NCBI RefSeq assembly: GCF_001541095.1 | Contig: NZ_LMXH01000001.1 | Location: forward strand, 694,048 to 758,047 | Reading direction: 5' to 3' | DNA length: 64,000 bases | Source: Paenibacillus sp. FJAT-26967 | Lineage (GTDB): Bacteria > Bacillota > Bacilli > Paenibacillales > NBRC-103111 | Shown: one piece after another, positions 1 through 9,814 of the stretch | Numbering within the stretch: the stretch's first letter is position 1 | Layout of the letters: each line of letters starts with the position of its first letter | Made by a program: the position numbers and the translations under genes | The notes under the pieces: model-generated | What the model saw: the letters and a program-made list of their open reading frames with translations, nothing else | Database searches by the model: none | Told to the model about the DNA's origin: nothing

Positions 1-1371
<1,371 letters not shown>

Positions 1372-1501
1372 ACAGGTCTTTACGCGAGTAGAGGCCAACA
1401 TCGGAAGCATGGCCTATGGCCGTGCACCACAAGATCTTTGGATGGATCTTAGTACATCTTTCGCTGCTAGTTTTCAGGGTACAACCCTGGTAAGTTTTTA
1501 T

Positions 1502-1577
1502 TCCCTGATAGCTCAGTTGGTAGAGCACTCGACTGTTAATCGAGTTGTCACAGGTTCGAGTCCTGTTCGGGGAGCCA
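1502..1577 (+). tRNA. tRNA-Asn (GTT)
   Basis: Cloverleaf with 7-bp acceptor (TCCCTGA with TCGGGGA), GTT anticodon and encoded CCA. First gene of the array, 130 bases after the 23S end. Confidence 0.96.
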
Positions 1578-1580
1578 TAT

Positions 1581-1670
1581 GGAGAGGTGTCCGAGTGGTC
1601 GAAGGAGCACGATTGGAAATCGTGTAGGCGAGAAATCGTCTCGAGGGTTCGAATCCCTCTCTCTCCGCCA
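1581..1670 (+). tRNA. tRNA-Ser (GGA)
   Basis: Class II tRNA of 90 nt with long variable arm, GGA anticodon and encoded CCA. Confidence 0.96.
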
Positions 1671-1679
1671 TCTATATAT

Positions 1680-1751
1680 GGCCCGTTGGTCAAGGGGTTA
1701 AGACACCTCCCTTTCACGGAGGTAACAGGGGTTCGAATCCCCTACGGGTCA
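1680..1751 (+). tRNA. tRNA-Glu (TTC)
   Basis: Acceptor GGCCCGT pairs with ACGGGTC (one G-U). Anticodon TTC. CCA is not encoded (TCA follows the discriminator A). Confidence 0.95.
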
Positions 1752-1805
1752 TCATATAAATAAACTTTGACAAGTTTAAGGTTTATGATTATAATGTAAA
1801 TCTAT

Positions 1806-1881
1806 GGACGCTTAGCTCAGCTGGGAGAGCATCTGCCTTACAAGCAGAGGGTCGGCGGTTCGATCCCGTCAGCGTCCACCA
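1806..1881 (+). tRNA. tRNA-Val (TAC)
   Basis: Cloverleaf with acceptor GGACGCT/AGCGTCC, anticodon TAC, encoded CCA. Confidence 0.96.
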
Positions 1882-1897
1882 TATAAGTTTTAACTGA

Positions 1898-1971
<74 letters not shown>

Positions 1972-1981
1972 TTAATTACCT

Positions 1982-2058
1982 GGAGCTGTGGTGTAGAGGC
2001 CTAACATGCCTGCCTGTCACGCAGGAGACCGCGGGTTCGAATCCCGTCAGCTCCGCCA
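1982..2058 (+). tRNA. tRNA-Asp (GTC)
   Basis: Acceptor GGAGCTG/CAGCTCC, anticodon GTC, encoded CCA. Confidence 0.96.
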
Positions 2059-2104
2059 TTTTTTACAAAACCAAGTATATAAATGGTCGGTCAACATATA
2101 ATAA

Positions 2105-2180
<76 letters not shown>

Positions 2181-2196
2181 TTTATGAATTTCATAT

Positions 2197-2272
<76 letters not shown>

Positions 2273-2279
2273 GTTTCAT

Positions 2280-2365
2280 GGAGGCTTAGCGAAGTGGCCA
2301 AACGCAGCAGACTGTAAATCTGTTCTCTGACGAGTTCGGTGGTTCGAATCCATCAGCCTCCACCA
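2280..2365 (+). tRNA. tRNA-Tyr (GTA)
   Basis: Class II tRNA of 86 nt with long variable arm, anticodon GTA, encoded CCA. Confidence 0.96.
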
Positions 2366-2370
2366 GTTTT

Positions 2371-2444
2371 AGGGGCATAGTTTAAAGGTAGAACAGCGGT
2401 CTCCAAAACCGTTAGTGTGGGTTCAATTCCTGCTGCCCCTGCCA
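2371..2444 (+). tRNA. tRNA-Trp (CCA)
   Basis: Acceptor AGGGGCA/TGCCCCT, anticodon CCA, encoded 3' CCA. Confidence 0.96.
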
Positions 2445-2458
2445 ATTAAATACTGTAT

Positions 2459-2535
2459 GGCGGTCGTGGCGAAGTGGTTAACGCATCGGTTTGTGGATCC
2501 GACATTCGGGGGTTCAATTCCCCTCGTCCGCCCCA
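2459..2535 (+). tRNA. tRNA-His (GTG)
   Basis: Anticodon GTG; an extra G at position -1 faces the discriminator C, the histidine identity element. Encoded CCA. The acceptor stem carries one U-U mismatch at position 5-68, the rest pairs. Confidence 0.94.
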
Positions 2536-2565
2536 TTTCTTACTAGCTAGTTAAACAACTGATGT

Positions 2566-2637
2566 TGGGGGTTAGCCAAGCGGTAAGGCAACGGACTTTG
2601 ACTCCGTCATGCATAGGTTCAAATCCTATACCCCCAG
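2566..2637 (+). tRNA. tRNA-Gln (TTG)
   Basis: Acceptor TGGGGGT/ACCCCCA, anticodon TTG; CCA is not encoded. Confidence 0.95.
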
Positions 2638-2645
2638 TACATTAT

Positions 2646-2720
2646 GCGGAAGTGGCTCAGCGGTAGAGCATCGCCTTGCCAAGGCGAGGGTCGCGGGTTC
2701 GATTCCCGTCTTCCGCTCCA
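2646..2720 (+). tRNA. tRNA-Gly (GCC)
   Basis: Acceptor GCGGAAG/CTTCCGC, anticodon GCC, encoded CCA. Confidence 0.96.
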
Positions 2721-2730
2721 TATTTCTTAA

Positions 2731-2804
2731 GGCGCCATAGCCAAGTGGTAAGGCAGAGCTCTGCAAAAGCTTTACCCCCAGTTCGAGTCTGGGTGGCGCC
2801 TCCA
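2731..2804 (+). tRNA. tRNA-Cys (GCA)
   Basis: Acceptor GGCGCCA/TGGCGCC, anticodon GCA, encoded CCA. Confidence 0.96.
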
Positions 2805-2815
2805 CTATTCTTCTT

Positions 2816-2904
2816 GCCGGAGTGGCGGAATCGGCAGACGCACAGGACTTAAAATCCTGCGGTAGGTGACTACCGTACCAGTTCAAGTCTGGTCTTCGGC
2901 ACCA
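2816..2904 (+). tRNA. tRNA-Leu (TAA)
   Basis: Class II tRNA of 89 nt, anticodon TAA, long variable arm, encoded CCA. Confidence 0.96.
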
Positions 2905-2922
2905 AAAGTGATTTAACAGTTT

Positions 2923-2999
2923 GTGCCCTTAGCTCAGCTGGATAGAGCGTTTGACTACGAATCAAAAGGCCAGGAGTTCGAATCTCTTAGGGCACGCCA
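2923..2999 (+). tRNA. tRNA-Arg (ACG)
   Basis: Acceptor GTGCCCT/AGGGCAC, anticodon ACG (normally deaminated to ICG), encoded CCA. It sits between the two tRNA-Leu genes, a position where the Bacillus subtilis trnD array has none. Confidence 0.95.
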
Positions 3000-3008
3000 T
3001 ATACACCT

Positions 3009-3091
<83 letters not shown>

Positions 3092-3097
3092 TAATTA

Positions 3098-3135
3098 AAA
3101 ACCCGATGTTATCAATAGATAACATCGGGTTTTTC
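3098..3135 (+). terminator. Rho-independent terminator of the rRNA-tRNA operon
   Basis: Perfect 16-bp inverted repeat (3098-3113 with 3118-3133), AATA loop, ending in a T run. It follows the last tRNA by 6 bases. Confidence 0.9.
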
Positions 3136-3224
3136 CCTTTTATATGAAAACCGATGTGAGACGATTTTGTAAGTAATTGCAGATGGGAACTTAAATGAGG
3201 TATCAGATAAGGAGATACTCAAAA

Positions 3225-3262
3225 GAGCCTATAATACACTTTTGAAGTGGAATTATAGGCTC
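3225..3262 (-). terminator. Stem-loop downstream of the hydrolase gene
   Basis: Inverted repeat GAGCCTATAAT / ATTATAGGCTC with a partly paired centre. On the minus strand it is followed by TTTT, and it lies 50 bases beyond the hydrolase stop, so it probably ends that transcript. Confidence 0.6.
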
Positions 3263-3311
3263 CTTTGCATTTATGGTTAGTCATATGCTGGGCAGTTATA
3301 TCATGAGACTT

Positions 3312-4106
3312 TTATAAAGAAATGCGATTAAGAAACTGCTCTAGATGTTGGTTAAATGCTTGGGAATTTTCACGTGTTGTCAGGTGTGCGGCTCCTTCAA
3401 TTTGAATATACTCCGCTTGTGGAAGTTGTGAGGCCATTGCACGCATGAGCTCAGGAGTTGTGATGGTATCTTTTTGACCTGCGATAACTAATGTAGGAAC
3501 CTCAATATCAGCTAATAATTCGGTGGAATCTTTTCTGAATGCCATAGCGAGTGTGGCATGAACGAGACCTAAAGCATCCATGTCGAGGATTTGTTGGTTG
3601 AGTTCCTCTGCGAGTGACGGACGGCTTGCCCGAGTGTCCTCTGTTAAAAGTTTGGGAATCATAGCGTCAGCAGCAGCATTCGTTCCTTTCTCAAGTAGAG
3701 AAGCCGCCATTTTCATACGGTTAATTTGCCCTTCAAGAGGATCGGCATCAGGTCTTGTATTAGCCAGAACCAGTCCTGCAAAGCGTTGCGGGGCTTTACG
3801 CATTAAACTGAATGCCACATAGCCACCCATTGAAAATCCGGCTAGTACGGCTTTTTCAACTTGAAGTTGGTCTAGTAAAAGTAATAATTCGTCTGCCAAA
3901 TGATCCAAGGTAATCAAATCCTTATGTGGATCTGATTGTCCAAAGCCTCTAAGGTCAGGGGCGATTACACGATGGGTGTTTTTAAAATAATCAATTTGGT
4001 CCTGCCACATCCGGTGATCTAAAGGGAATCCGTGTAAGAGGAGTAGAGCAGGCCCGGAGCCTTGTTCCTCATAGTAGGTTTGTAGCCCGTGAATTGTTGT
4101 AAACAT
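3312..4106 (-). CDS. Alpha/beta-fold hydrolase
   Basis: Predicted cytoplasmic hydrolase of 264 residues, close to the usual size of single-domain alpha/beta hydrolases. The catalytic triad is visible: nucleophile Ser92 in GFSMGG, Asp213 in AGQKDT and His241 in GAAHLT; the oxyanion-hole motif LLLHGFPLD is at 22-30. It resembles the 3-oxoadipate enol-lactonase/esterase branch, but the substrate cannot be read from sequence. The ATG at 4106 is chosen because AAGGAG lies 9 bases upstream; a TTG directly before it (4109) is also possible. It stands alone, convergent to the tRNA operon. Confidence 0.88.
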   Translation of the reverse strand: MFTTIHGLQTYYEEQGSGPALLLLHGFPLDHRMWQDQIDYFKNTHRVIAPDLRGFGQSDPHKDLITLDHLADELLLLLDQLQVEKAVLAGFSMGGYVAFSLMRKAPQRFAGLVLANTRPDADPLEGQINRMKMAASLLEKGTNAAADAMIPKLLTEDTRASRPSLAEELNQQILDMDALGLVHATLAMAFRKDSTELLADIEVPTLVIAGQKDTITTPELMRAMASQLPQAEYIQIEGAAHLTTRENSQAFNQHLEQFLNRISL

Positions 4107-4812
4107 CAATATTCTCTCCTTTTAGTGCAGCCATATTTATTTTATATAAGCCTTCTTATGATTGACTGAATTTTATTTCATAAAATCGTGTCGAACATGT
4201 CAGGAAAATTAATGTATATAGCTAACCAGCCATTCTGTAGACTATAGAACTGTAGTAACTTTTCATTATTGATAAAGGTGCTGCAGGCTTCGACAGGCTC
4301 TCTGCCTTTAAATTATTTCCTCGGAAATTGTTTATCATTATCTGTAGAATCTATACGGAAGTCCGCAAAAAAACGTATAAAAGGGATTCTTACACTTATA
4401 CCCATGAATTTAAAAGTTGAATCCTCTCATTTTAGGTTTTGATCGAAGTCTTAAGTTATTATGTTTGTTGAAGCTTTAGGTTATTAGGCAGAATAGACAG
4501 ACCAAAAAAAACAGGAATGTTTGTCGAGTTTTGTGCGTGGGTAAATAAGAAGATGTGGATATAAGAAGTTAAGGTGAAAAAGCGACAATGAACTGTGAAT
4601 AGGTACAATAAGTTGCAAGGAATGTAAGTTGATAATCAGGGAAGGCACCAAAGTTATTTAATTTGCTGAAAGAATTAACTGTTCGAAATTGGAATTAATT
4701 ATTAATGCGCACTTGTTCAGATATATAAGTAGTTTGTAAAATTAGATTAAGAACATAAGAACAGATACTTTCCTGGATCAACATAGTGCCAGTAATATAG
4801 GAGGGGTTATGC
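4107..4812. other. AT-rich intergenic region
   Basis: About 700 bases between divergently transcribed genes. I see no open frame with a ribosome binding site, no terminator-type hairpin and no convincing operator. Promoters of both flanking genes should lie here but none is clear enough to mark. Confidence 0.6.
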
Positions 4813-5763
4813 ATGAAATTTGTAACGTTTATGGGCGAAGAAGGACCACGTTTGGGGATTAAACTTAAACAGGGAGTGCTGGATGTTGCGGAAGCTGTTA
4901 AAAACCTGCCGGATTGTGACGATGGATCAGTTCCCACACATACTCATGCTTTAATAGAAGGCGGAGAAGAGGCAGTGGAGGCACTTCAAAAACTGGTTGA
5001 TGCTCTTCCTGAGTCTTCAGCTAATGAGCCTTATTTATTGGAAGAGTCCTCACTGATGTTCTGTTCCAGCGTACCCAATCCGGATAAAATTATCTGTGTA
5101 GGACTGAATTATCAGAAGCACGCGGAGGAGACCAAAGCTGCAGTGCCGGAACATCCGATACTATTCAACAAATTTAAGAATGCGTTGACGGGTCATAATT
5201 GTGATGTGCCTCTGCCGGAAGTGGCTAAAGAGATCGATTATGAAGCCGAGCTAGCTATCGTTATCGGTAAAAAGGCGAAAGATGTCCGTAAGGAAGAGGT
5301 ATCCTCTTATATCTTCGGATATACGTGTGCGAATGATTTGTCTGCAAGGGATTTGCAAAGAAGAACAAACCAATGGATGATCGGTAAATCTTGTGACGGT
5401 TTTGCACCTCTGGGGCCGTATCTGGTAACTCCCGGAGAAGTGGGCGACCCGAATCGTCTCAAAATCCGCTCTCTTGTAAATGGCGAAGTGCGCCAGGATT
5501 CCAATACATCGGATATGATTTTTAACGTAGAGGAATTAGTCAGCTATATTTCTCACCATATGACGTTGATGCCGGGGGATGTGATTCTTACTGGAACCCC
5601 GGAAGGAGTTATAGTGGGATACCCGCGTGAAAGCCGAGTTTATTTGAAGGATGGAGACCAGGTAACGGTTGAGATTGAGCAATTGGGGTCTCTGACGAAC
5701 AAGCTGGTTACGGAGAAGAAACTTCAAGACGGAAAACCTGTGGGCCATACTTTAGGCGTGTAA
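4813..5763 (+). CDS. Fumarylacetoacetate hydrolase (FAH) family protein
   Basis: Cytoplasmic metal-dependent enzyme of the FAH superfamily, 316 residues. An N-terminal ~85-residue lead is followed by the FAH catalytic fold: KIICVGLNYQKHAEE, the metal-binding DYEAELAIVIG segment, GYTCANDLSARDLQ, and ILTGTPEGV near the C-terminus. Members hydrolyse or decarboxylate acylpyruvates and related 2-oxo acids (for example in aromatic catabolism); which one is used here cannot be decided. The ATG at 4813 follows GGAGGGG by about 7 bases; an ATG at 4809 is out of frame. No pathway genes flank it. Confidence 0.9.
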   Translation: MKFVTFMGEEGPRLGIKLKQGVLDVAEAVKNLPDCDDGSVPTHTHALIEGGEEAVEALQKLVDALPESSANEPYLLEESSLMFCSSVPNPDKIICVGLNYQKHAEETKAAVPEHPILFNKFKNALTGHNCDVPLPEVAKEIDYEAELAIVIGKKAKDVRKEEVSSYIFGYTCANDLSARDLQRRTNQWMIGKSCDGFAPLGPYLVTPGEVGDPNRLKIRSLVNGEVRQDSNTSDMIFNVEELVSYISHHMTLMPGDVILTGTPEGVIVGYPRESRVYLKDGDQVTVEIEQLGSLTNKLVTEKKLQDGKPVGHTLGV

Positions 5764-5887
5764 GAGCAGGGAAGTGACGGAGCCTCCTATAAGGTTCAAA
5801 TGAACATGTGGGTTTTGGGTATATGAAGGTCACTGAAGCTCTATGGAACATAGGATGCAGAGTGGTATTTTTGTTAAAAACAGCAGA

Positions 5888-5920
5888 GAAGTATTCGCCG
5901 CAGCGAATGCTTCTTTTTTT
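5888..5920 (+). terminator. Rho-independent terminator
   Basis: GAAGTATTCGC pairs with GCGAATGCTTC (one G-U), 4-base loop, followed by seven T. It ends the FAH-family gene. The remaining 270 bases up to 6192 are AT-rich and hold nothing else I can support. Confidence 0.85.
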
Positions 5921-6192
5921 ATATTCTTTTAAATCATATTAATCCAAACGGATAACTAGTTTTAGGGGGATAAAGTAAACAAGCTTATTTTCTAATTAAA
6001 AAAAGGAGATGTCAGGTTTAAAATTGAGAATTTAAAAGAAAATGAGGTAATTCGAAGAACATTATTTCTTTTTGGGGGTAGTATTACATTTTCCTAAAAC
6101 TTCTTTAACAATTGTTTGCTATCCTAATCTTGTAAACATTAAGTTTAGATAAAGCCGGGTCTTAAATAAATAAAGAAACGGAGTTGTTGTAC

Positions 6193-6564
6193 ATGGCTAA
6201 AAAATCTTGGTCGACCCAGGAAATGGACAGACTTTGTACGCTGTCAAAAGATTGTCCGCCGTCGGTTATTGCCAAGGAATTATCCAGACCAGTTACTTCC
6301 GTGCGGAAGAAGCTGCGAGAGATTGGCGTGTCATACGTTAAAGGGGATGAATGGAAGCGCAAGCAGGTTCAGATGTTGATTTCCAATGATAACAGGGGCG
6401 AACTTCCCCGTAGAAATAGAGAAGAGATGACCGAAGAAGCTCAGGTTCTAAATGAATTTTGGACAACGCTGCTATCCATGGCCAGTGTGGCTAAGAAGCA
6501 AGGGAAGCGGGTAGACGTTTTGTCTTTCATAGATACGTACCGGAAAATTAAATTAGGCGGCTAA
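6193..6564 (+). CDS. Small SANT/Myb-like DNA-binding protein
   Basis: A 123-residue basic protein. Residues 4-45 (KKSWSTQEMDRLCTL onward, with a second helix VIAKELSRPVTSVRKKLREI) look like a Myb/SANT-type helix-turn-helix as found in small Bacillales regulators. The rest contains a basic linker and an amphipathic helix without a known motif. No ligand or dimerisation domain is evident. The ATG at 6193 has GGAG about 9 bases upstream; TTG codons at 6184 and 6187 are in frame but too close to that site. Function unknown; probably a transcription factor by inference. Confidence 0.7.
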   Translation: MAKKSWSTQEMDRLCTLSKDCPPSVIAKELSRPVTSVRKKLREIGVSYVKGDEWKRKQVQMLISNDNRGELPRRNREEMTEEAQVLNEFWTTLLSMASVAKKQGKRVDVLSFIDTYRKIKLGG

Positions 6565-6675
6565 GTAATTCTCGTACAGAAGAACATTCTGCAAGGGGAT
6601 TCTTTTTTTTGCCTTCATGCGACTTCTCCATCTTTTTTTGCTATATTGGTTAAAAGAGTAGGGAGGAGAGGTCCC

Positions 6676-7356
6676 ATGTCACCCAAAATTGTTTCTGTAA
6701 ATGTCGGGAAACCGAAGACAGTTCCATATCGCGATAAACATCTGGAAACAGGTATTTACAAAAATCCGGTCAGCATCCCGCTGTACTTGTCAAAAGTTCA
6801 ATTGGACGGCGATGGACAAGCCGATCTTGCCGTTCATGGCGGTCCGGACAAAGCACTTTGTGTCTACAGCACCGATCATTATCCCTACTGGGAGGAGCTT
6901 CTTGGTCCTCTTTCATTCGGGGCATTCGGTGAAAATATAAGCGTTGAAGGGCTCACTGAAAAGGATACCTGCATAGGGGACATCTATGAACTGGGGGAGG
7001 CCCTTGTGCAGGTCTCTCAACCCAGACGCCCCTGCTTCAAATTGGGCTACTTGCATGACAATCCCAAGCTCCCGTTGATAGTGCAGGAAACAGGCTATAC
7101 AGGGTTCTATCTGCGCGTTCTCAGAGAAGGATGGATAACGGTACAACCGGCATTTACTCTCGTTCAGCGTCATCCTCTAGGACTCTCGGTTGATTTTGTT
7201 AACGTATGTAAATACGGCAAAACAGATAACCTTGAAGGTTATCGGACCATTCTGTCGAATGAGGCTCTAGCCGAGAGTTGGCGAGGCTCATTTGAGAAAA
7301 AACTGGCAGTGGCGGATCAGACCTTAAGTGCAGATGCCGACAGGGGGCAGGGATGA
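6676..7356 (+). CDS. MOSC domain protein (YiiM type)
   Basis: MOSC (molybdenum cofactor sulfurase C-terminal) domain protein of 226 residues. The conserved HGGPDKALCVY segment, the HYPYWEELLG stretch and the invariant cysteine in SQPRRPCFKLG are present; length and layout fit the YiiM/YflK group, which binds Moco and in Escherichia coli helps reduce N-hydroxylated base analogues. Start set at 6676 because GGAGGAGAGG lies just upstream; longer frames from 6646 lack a site. Its stop overlaps the moaA start (ATGATG), so the two are translationally coupled, supporting a Moco-related role. Confidence 0.9.
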   Translation: MSPKIVSVNVGKPKTVPYRDKHLETGIYKNPVSIPLYLSKVQLDGDGQADLAVHGGPDKALCVYSTDHYPYWEELLGPLSFGAFGENISVEGLTEKDTCIGDIYELGEALVQVSQPRRPCFKLGYLHDNPKLPLIVQETGYTGFYLRVLREGWITVQPAFTLVQRHPLGLSVDFVNVCKYGKTDNLEGYRTILSNEALAESWRGSFEKKLAVADQTLSADADRGQG

Positions 7357-8366
7357 TGAACTTTCCTGCTAAGCTGGAAGACAGGTTCGGAAGGCTGCAC
7401 GACTATTTACGGATTTCAGTAACGGACCGGTGCAATTTACGCTGCGTCTACTGTATGCCGGAAGAAGGGTTAGCATTTGAACCGGATGACCGTCTGCTCC
7501 GTTTTGATGAAATTACCGAAGTGGTGCGCGTTCTTGCCGGGCTCGGGGTGTGCAAACTGAGAATTACGGGGGGAGAACCGTTAGTCCGTAAAAACTTACA
7601 TCTTCTTATAGCTGATCTGGCCGCCATACCGGGCATTCAAGATATTGGACTTACCACGAATGGTATTTTTTTTGCTCCGCACGCGGAGAAGTTCAAGAAA
7701 GCGGGATTAACCCGCTTGAATATTAGCCTGGACTCTTTACGGGAGGACCGCTTCAGAACGATTACCCGAGGCGGGGACTTAAAGCGGGTTCTGGCGAGCC
7801 TAGATGCCGCGTACAAGATTGGACTTGAGCCCGTTAAGCTGAATGTAGTCCTGATGAAGGGGCTTAATGAGGATGAGATTGACGATTTTCTGCAAATGAC
7901 AATCGAGAAGGACATCCAGGTGCGGTTTATCGAATATATGCCGATCGGTCATCAAGATGTGAGCTGGAAAGAGCGTTATGTCCCGCTTTCTCGTGTGCTG
8001 GAAAGGTGCAAGCATAAGGGCTGGGCATATGAAGCGGCCGGGAATCTCACGGGAAATGGGCCTTCACAAAATTACCGCATACGTGGAGCAAGAGGTTCCT
8101 TTGGTCTGATCCACCCGGTAAGCGATCATTTCTGCGCCTCATGCAACCGGCTTCGCTTAACGGCGGACGGTAATATCAAGCCGTGTCTCTATTGGTCTCA
8201 TGAATATAATGTCCGCTCTTATCTGGGTGATGAGAATGCGTTGAAAGAACTGTTCTTCAAGGCTCTTGCCATCAAGCCTGAAAGCCATGAAATGGCTAAA
8301 GCGCTTGCCGGAGAATCACCCTCACACGAACCCACTCTTCGCAGGATGTCTCAAATTGGAGGCTGA
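7353..8366 (+). CDS. moaA: GTP 3',8-cyclase MoaA
   Basis: Radical-SAM enzyme that, with MoaC, turns GTP into cyclic pyranopterin monophosphate, the first step of molybdenum cofactor synthesis. The N-terminal 4Fe-4S motif is in DRCNLRCVYC, the second cluster in CASCNRLRLTADGNIKPC, and the protein ends in the diagnostic Gly-Gly. Length of 337 residues is normal. Start is at 7353 or the adjacent ATG at 7356, overlapping the MOSC stop. No other moa, moe or mob genes are in the window, so the rest of the pathway is encoded elsewhere. Confidence 0.96.
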   Translation: MMNFPAKLEDRFGRLHDYLRISVTDRCNLRCVYCMPEEGLAFEPDDRLLRFDEITEVVRVLAGLGVCKLRITGGEPLVRKNLHLLIADLAAIPGIQDIGLTTNGIFFAPHAEKFKKAGLTRLNISLDSLREDRFRTITRGGDLKRVLASLDAAYKIGLEPVKLNVVLMKGLNEDEIDDFLQMTIEKDIQVRFIEYMPIGHQDVSWKERYVPLSRVLERCKHKGWAYEAAGNLTGNGPSQNYRIRGARGSFGLIHPVSDHFCASCNRLRLTADGNIKPCLYWSHEYNVRSYLGDENALKELFFKALAIKPESHEMAKALAGESPSHEPTLRRMSQIGG

Positions 8367-8406
8367 TGAGCCGAGTAATTCTTTTGCGCAAAATAAGGAG
8401 GAAATT

Positions 8407-9606
8407 ATGATTGAAATTAGAACGCTGCGCCAGGAAGAACTTCGGGACAGCTTGAATTTGTCGATGTACGCTTTTCAATATGTGCTGCCTGAAGAGGAGA
8501 TTGTGGAACGTCTCGCGGAAGCTGACCCGGAGCAGACCTGGGGCTTTTTTATTGACGGCAAATTAGCAGCGAAGCTGACTATTTTTGATATGACGACATG
8601 GATTTATGATAAACCGTTTAAAATGGGAGGCGTAGCTGGAGTGGCCAGCTTGCCGGAGCACCGCCGCCAGGGAATGGTCAGCCAACTGCTATCGAAAGCC
8701 CTGCAGGTTATGAAAGAAAGAGGACAGACGATCTCTTATCTGCATCCTTTTGCTGTCGCGTTTTACCGTAAGTTTGGCTGGGAATTGTCCATGACTTATA
8801 AGAGATACGAGCTGCAAACAAGTCAGCTGCCGAGAATGCAGCAGGCGGGAGGAAGCATCATCCGGGTCACGCCGAGTGCCGCTGTCCTTAACCCGATCTA
8901 TGAAGCATATGCGAAGCAGTTTAACGGACCGATCGAACGTACGCAGGATTGGTGGGACTCCCGCATATTTAAGAAGAAGGGGCACGTTGGCGTTTATCTG
9001 AATGCGGCTGGCGAGCCTCGCGGGTATTTGCATTATCAGATCGAGAACTATGAATGCACGATTCACGAGCTGGTCTATCTGGATCAGGATTCGAAAAGCG
9101 GTCTGTGGAAATTTATAAGTGACCATGATTCCATGTTCCGCAAATTAACTCTGCAGGCACCTCCGGACGATGATCTCCCATTCGAGCTCGAAGATCCGCG
9201 GATCAAGCAGGAGATCGGAGCTTATTTCTCTGCCCGGATCGTTGACGTGGAGGGCTTCTTGAACCAGCTGGAGCTGCGGCATGCGTGCCTGCCGGCAGAT
9301 ACGGCTCTAAGCCTGCACGTACGTGACGAGCAGGCGCCTTGGAATCACGGCACGTTCGAGCTGCGTCTGAACGGGCCTGAGGGTACCGCGGTCGTTACCA
9401 AGACCGCGGAGGAACCCGGCAGCGCAGACGGAGCGGCAGCTGACGAGCTGGCGTGCGATATTCGCACGCTGACTGTCCTGCTGCTCGGCAGTAAGAGCGC
9501 CGCGGAGCTGCACCGGCTCGGCCGCCTGCAGGGCCATGGCAGTGCCGTGGAGCTGCTGCAGGCGGCACTGCCGCGCCGAGCGTGTTATTTGCCGGACTTT
9601 TTCTAG
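8407..9606 (+). CDS. Eis-like GNAT N-acetyltransferase
   Basis: A 399-residue protein with an N-terminal GNAT domain (acetyl-CoA loop near VASLPEHRRQGMVSQLL, residues 79-100), a second GNAT-like middle part and a C-terminal sterol-carrier-like domain, the three-part plan of the Eis family. Eis proteins acetylate amines such as aminoglycosides or peptide lysines; the natural substrate here is unknown. ATG at 8407 follows AAGGAGG by 6 bases, 40 bases after moaA, so co-transcription is possible. The last ~100 codons are noticeably GC-rich compared with the first part. Confidence 0.88.
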   Translation: MIEIRTLRQEELRDSLNLSMYAFQYVLPEEEIVERLAEADPEQTWGFFIDGKLAAKLTIFDMTTWIYDKPFKMGGVAGVASLPEHRRQGMVSQLLSKALQVMKERGQTISYLHPFAVAFYRKFGWELSMTYKRYELQTSQLPRMQQAGGSIIRVTPSAAVLNPIYEAYAKQFNGPIERTQDWWDSRIFKKKGHVGVYLNAAGEPRGYLHYQIENYECTIHELVYLDQDSKSGLWKFISDHDSMFRKLTLQAPPDDDLPFELEDPRIKQEIGAYFSARIVDVEGFLNQLELRHACLPADTALSLHVRDEQAPWNHGTFELRLNGPEGTAVVTKTAEEPGSADGAAADELACDIRTLTVLLLGSKSAAELHRLGRLQGHGSAVELLQAALPRRACYLPDFF

Positions 9607-9620
9607 TCCGGCTCCGTACC

Positions 9621-9665
9621 AAAAGCCGCACAGAACGGGAGCGTTGCCCCGTCTGTGCGGCTTTT
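9621..9665. terminator. Strong terminator hairpin, possibly bidirectional
   Basis: AAAAGCCGCACAG pairs with CTGTGCGGCTTTT, extended inward by ACGGG/CCCGT with one bulge. It sits 14 bases after the Eis-like gene; the A run and T run would allow function on both strands. Confidence 0.85.
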
Positions 9666-9814
9666 GTCGTACCGTGCGAGCTTCGGAGCGCGTGTGGTTC
9701 CCATGATAACACGGCCGGAAGGTGCACGGGGGTGAAAGAGCTTTTGACATAATGTTTGGGCCGGCAGAAGCAAGATCGTTTTAGAACCGGATGGTTTCCT
9801 AGTCTTACGATTTA

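Noticed and set aside
6565-6620. Possible terminator after the SANT-like gene
   Set aside because: T run is good but the upstream stem is too weak to call.
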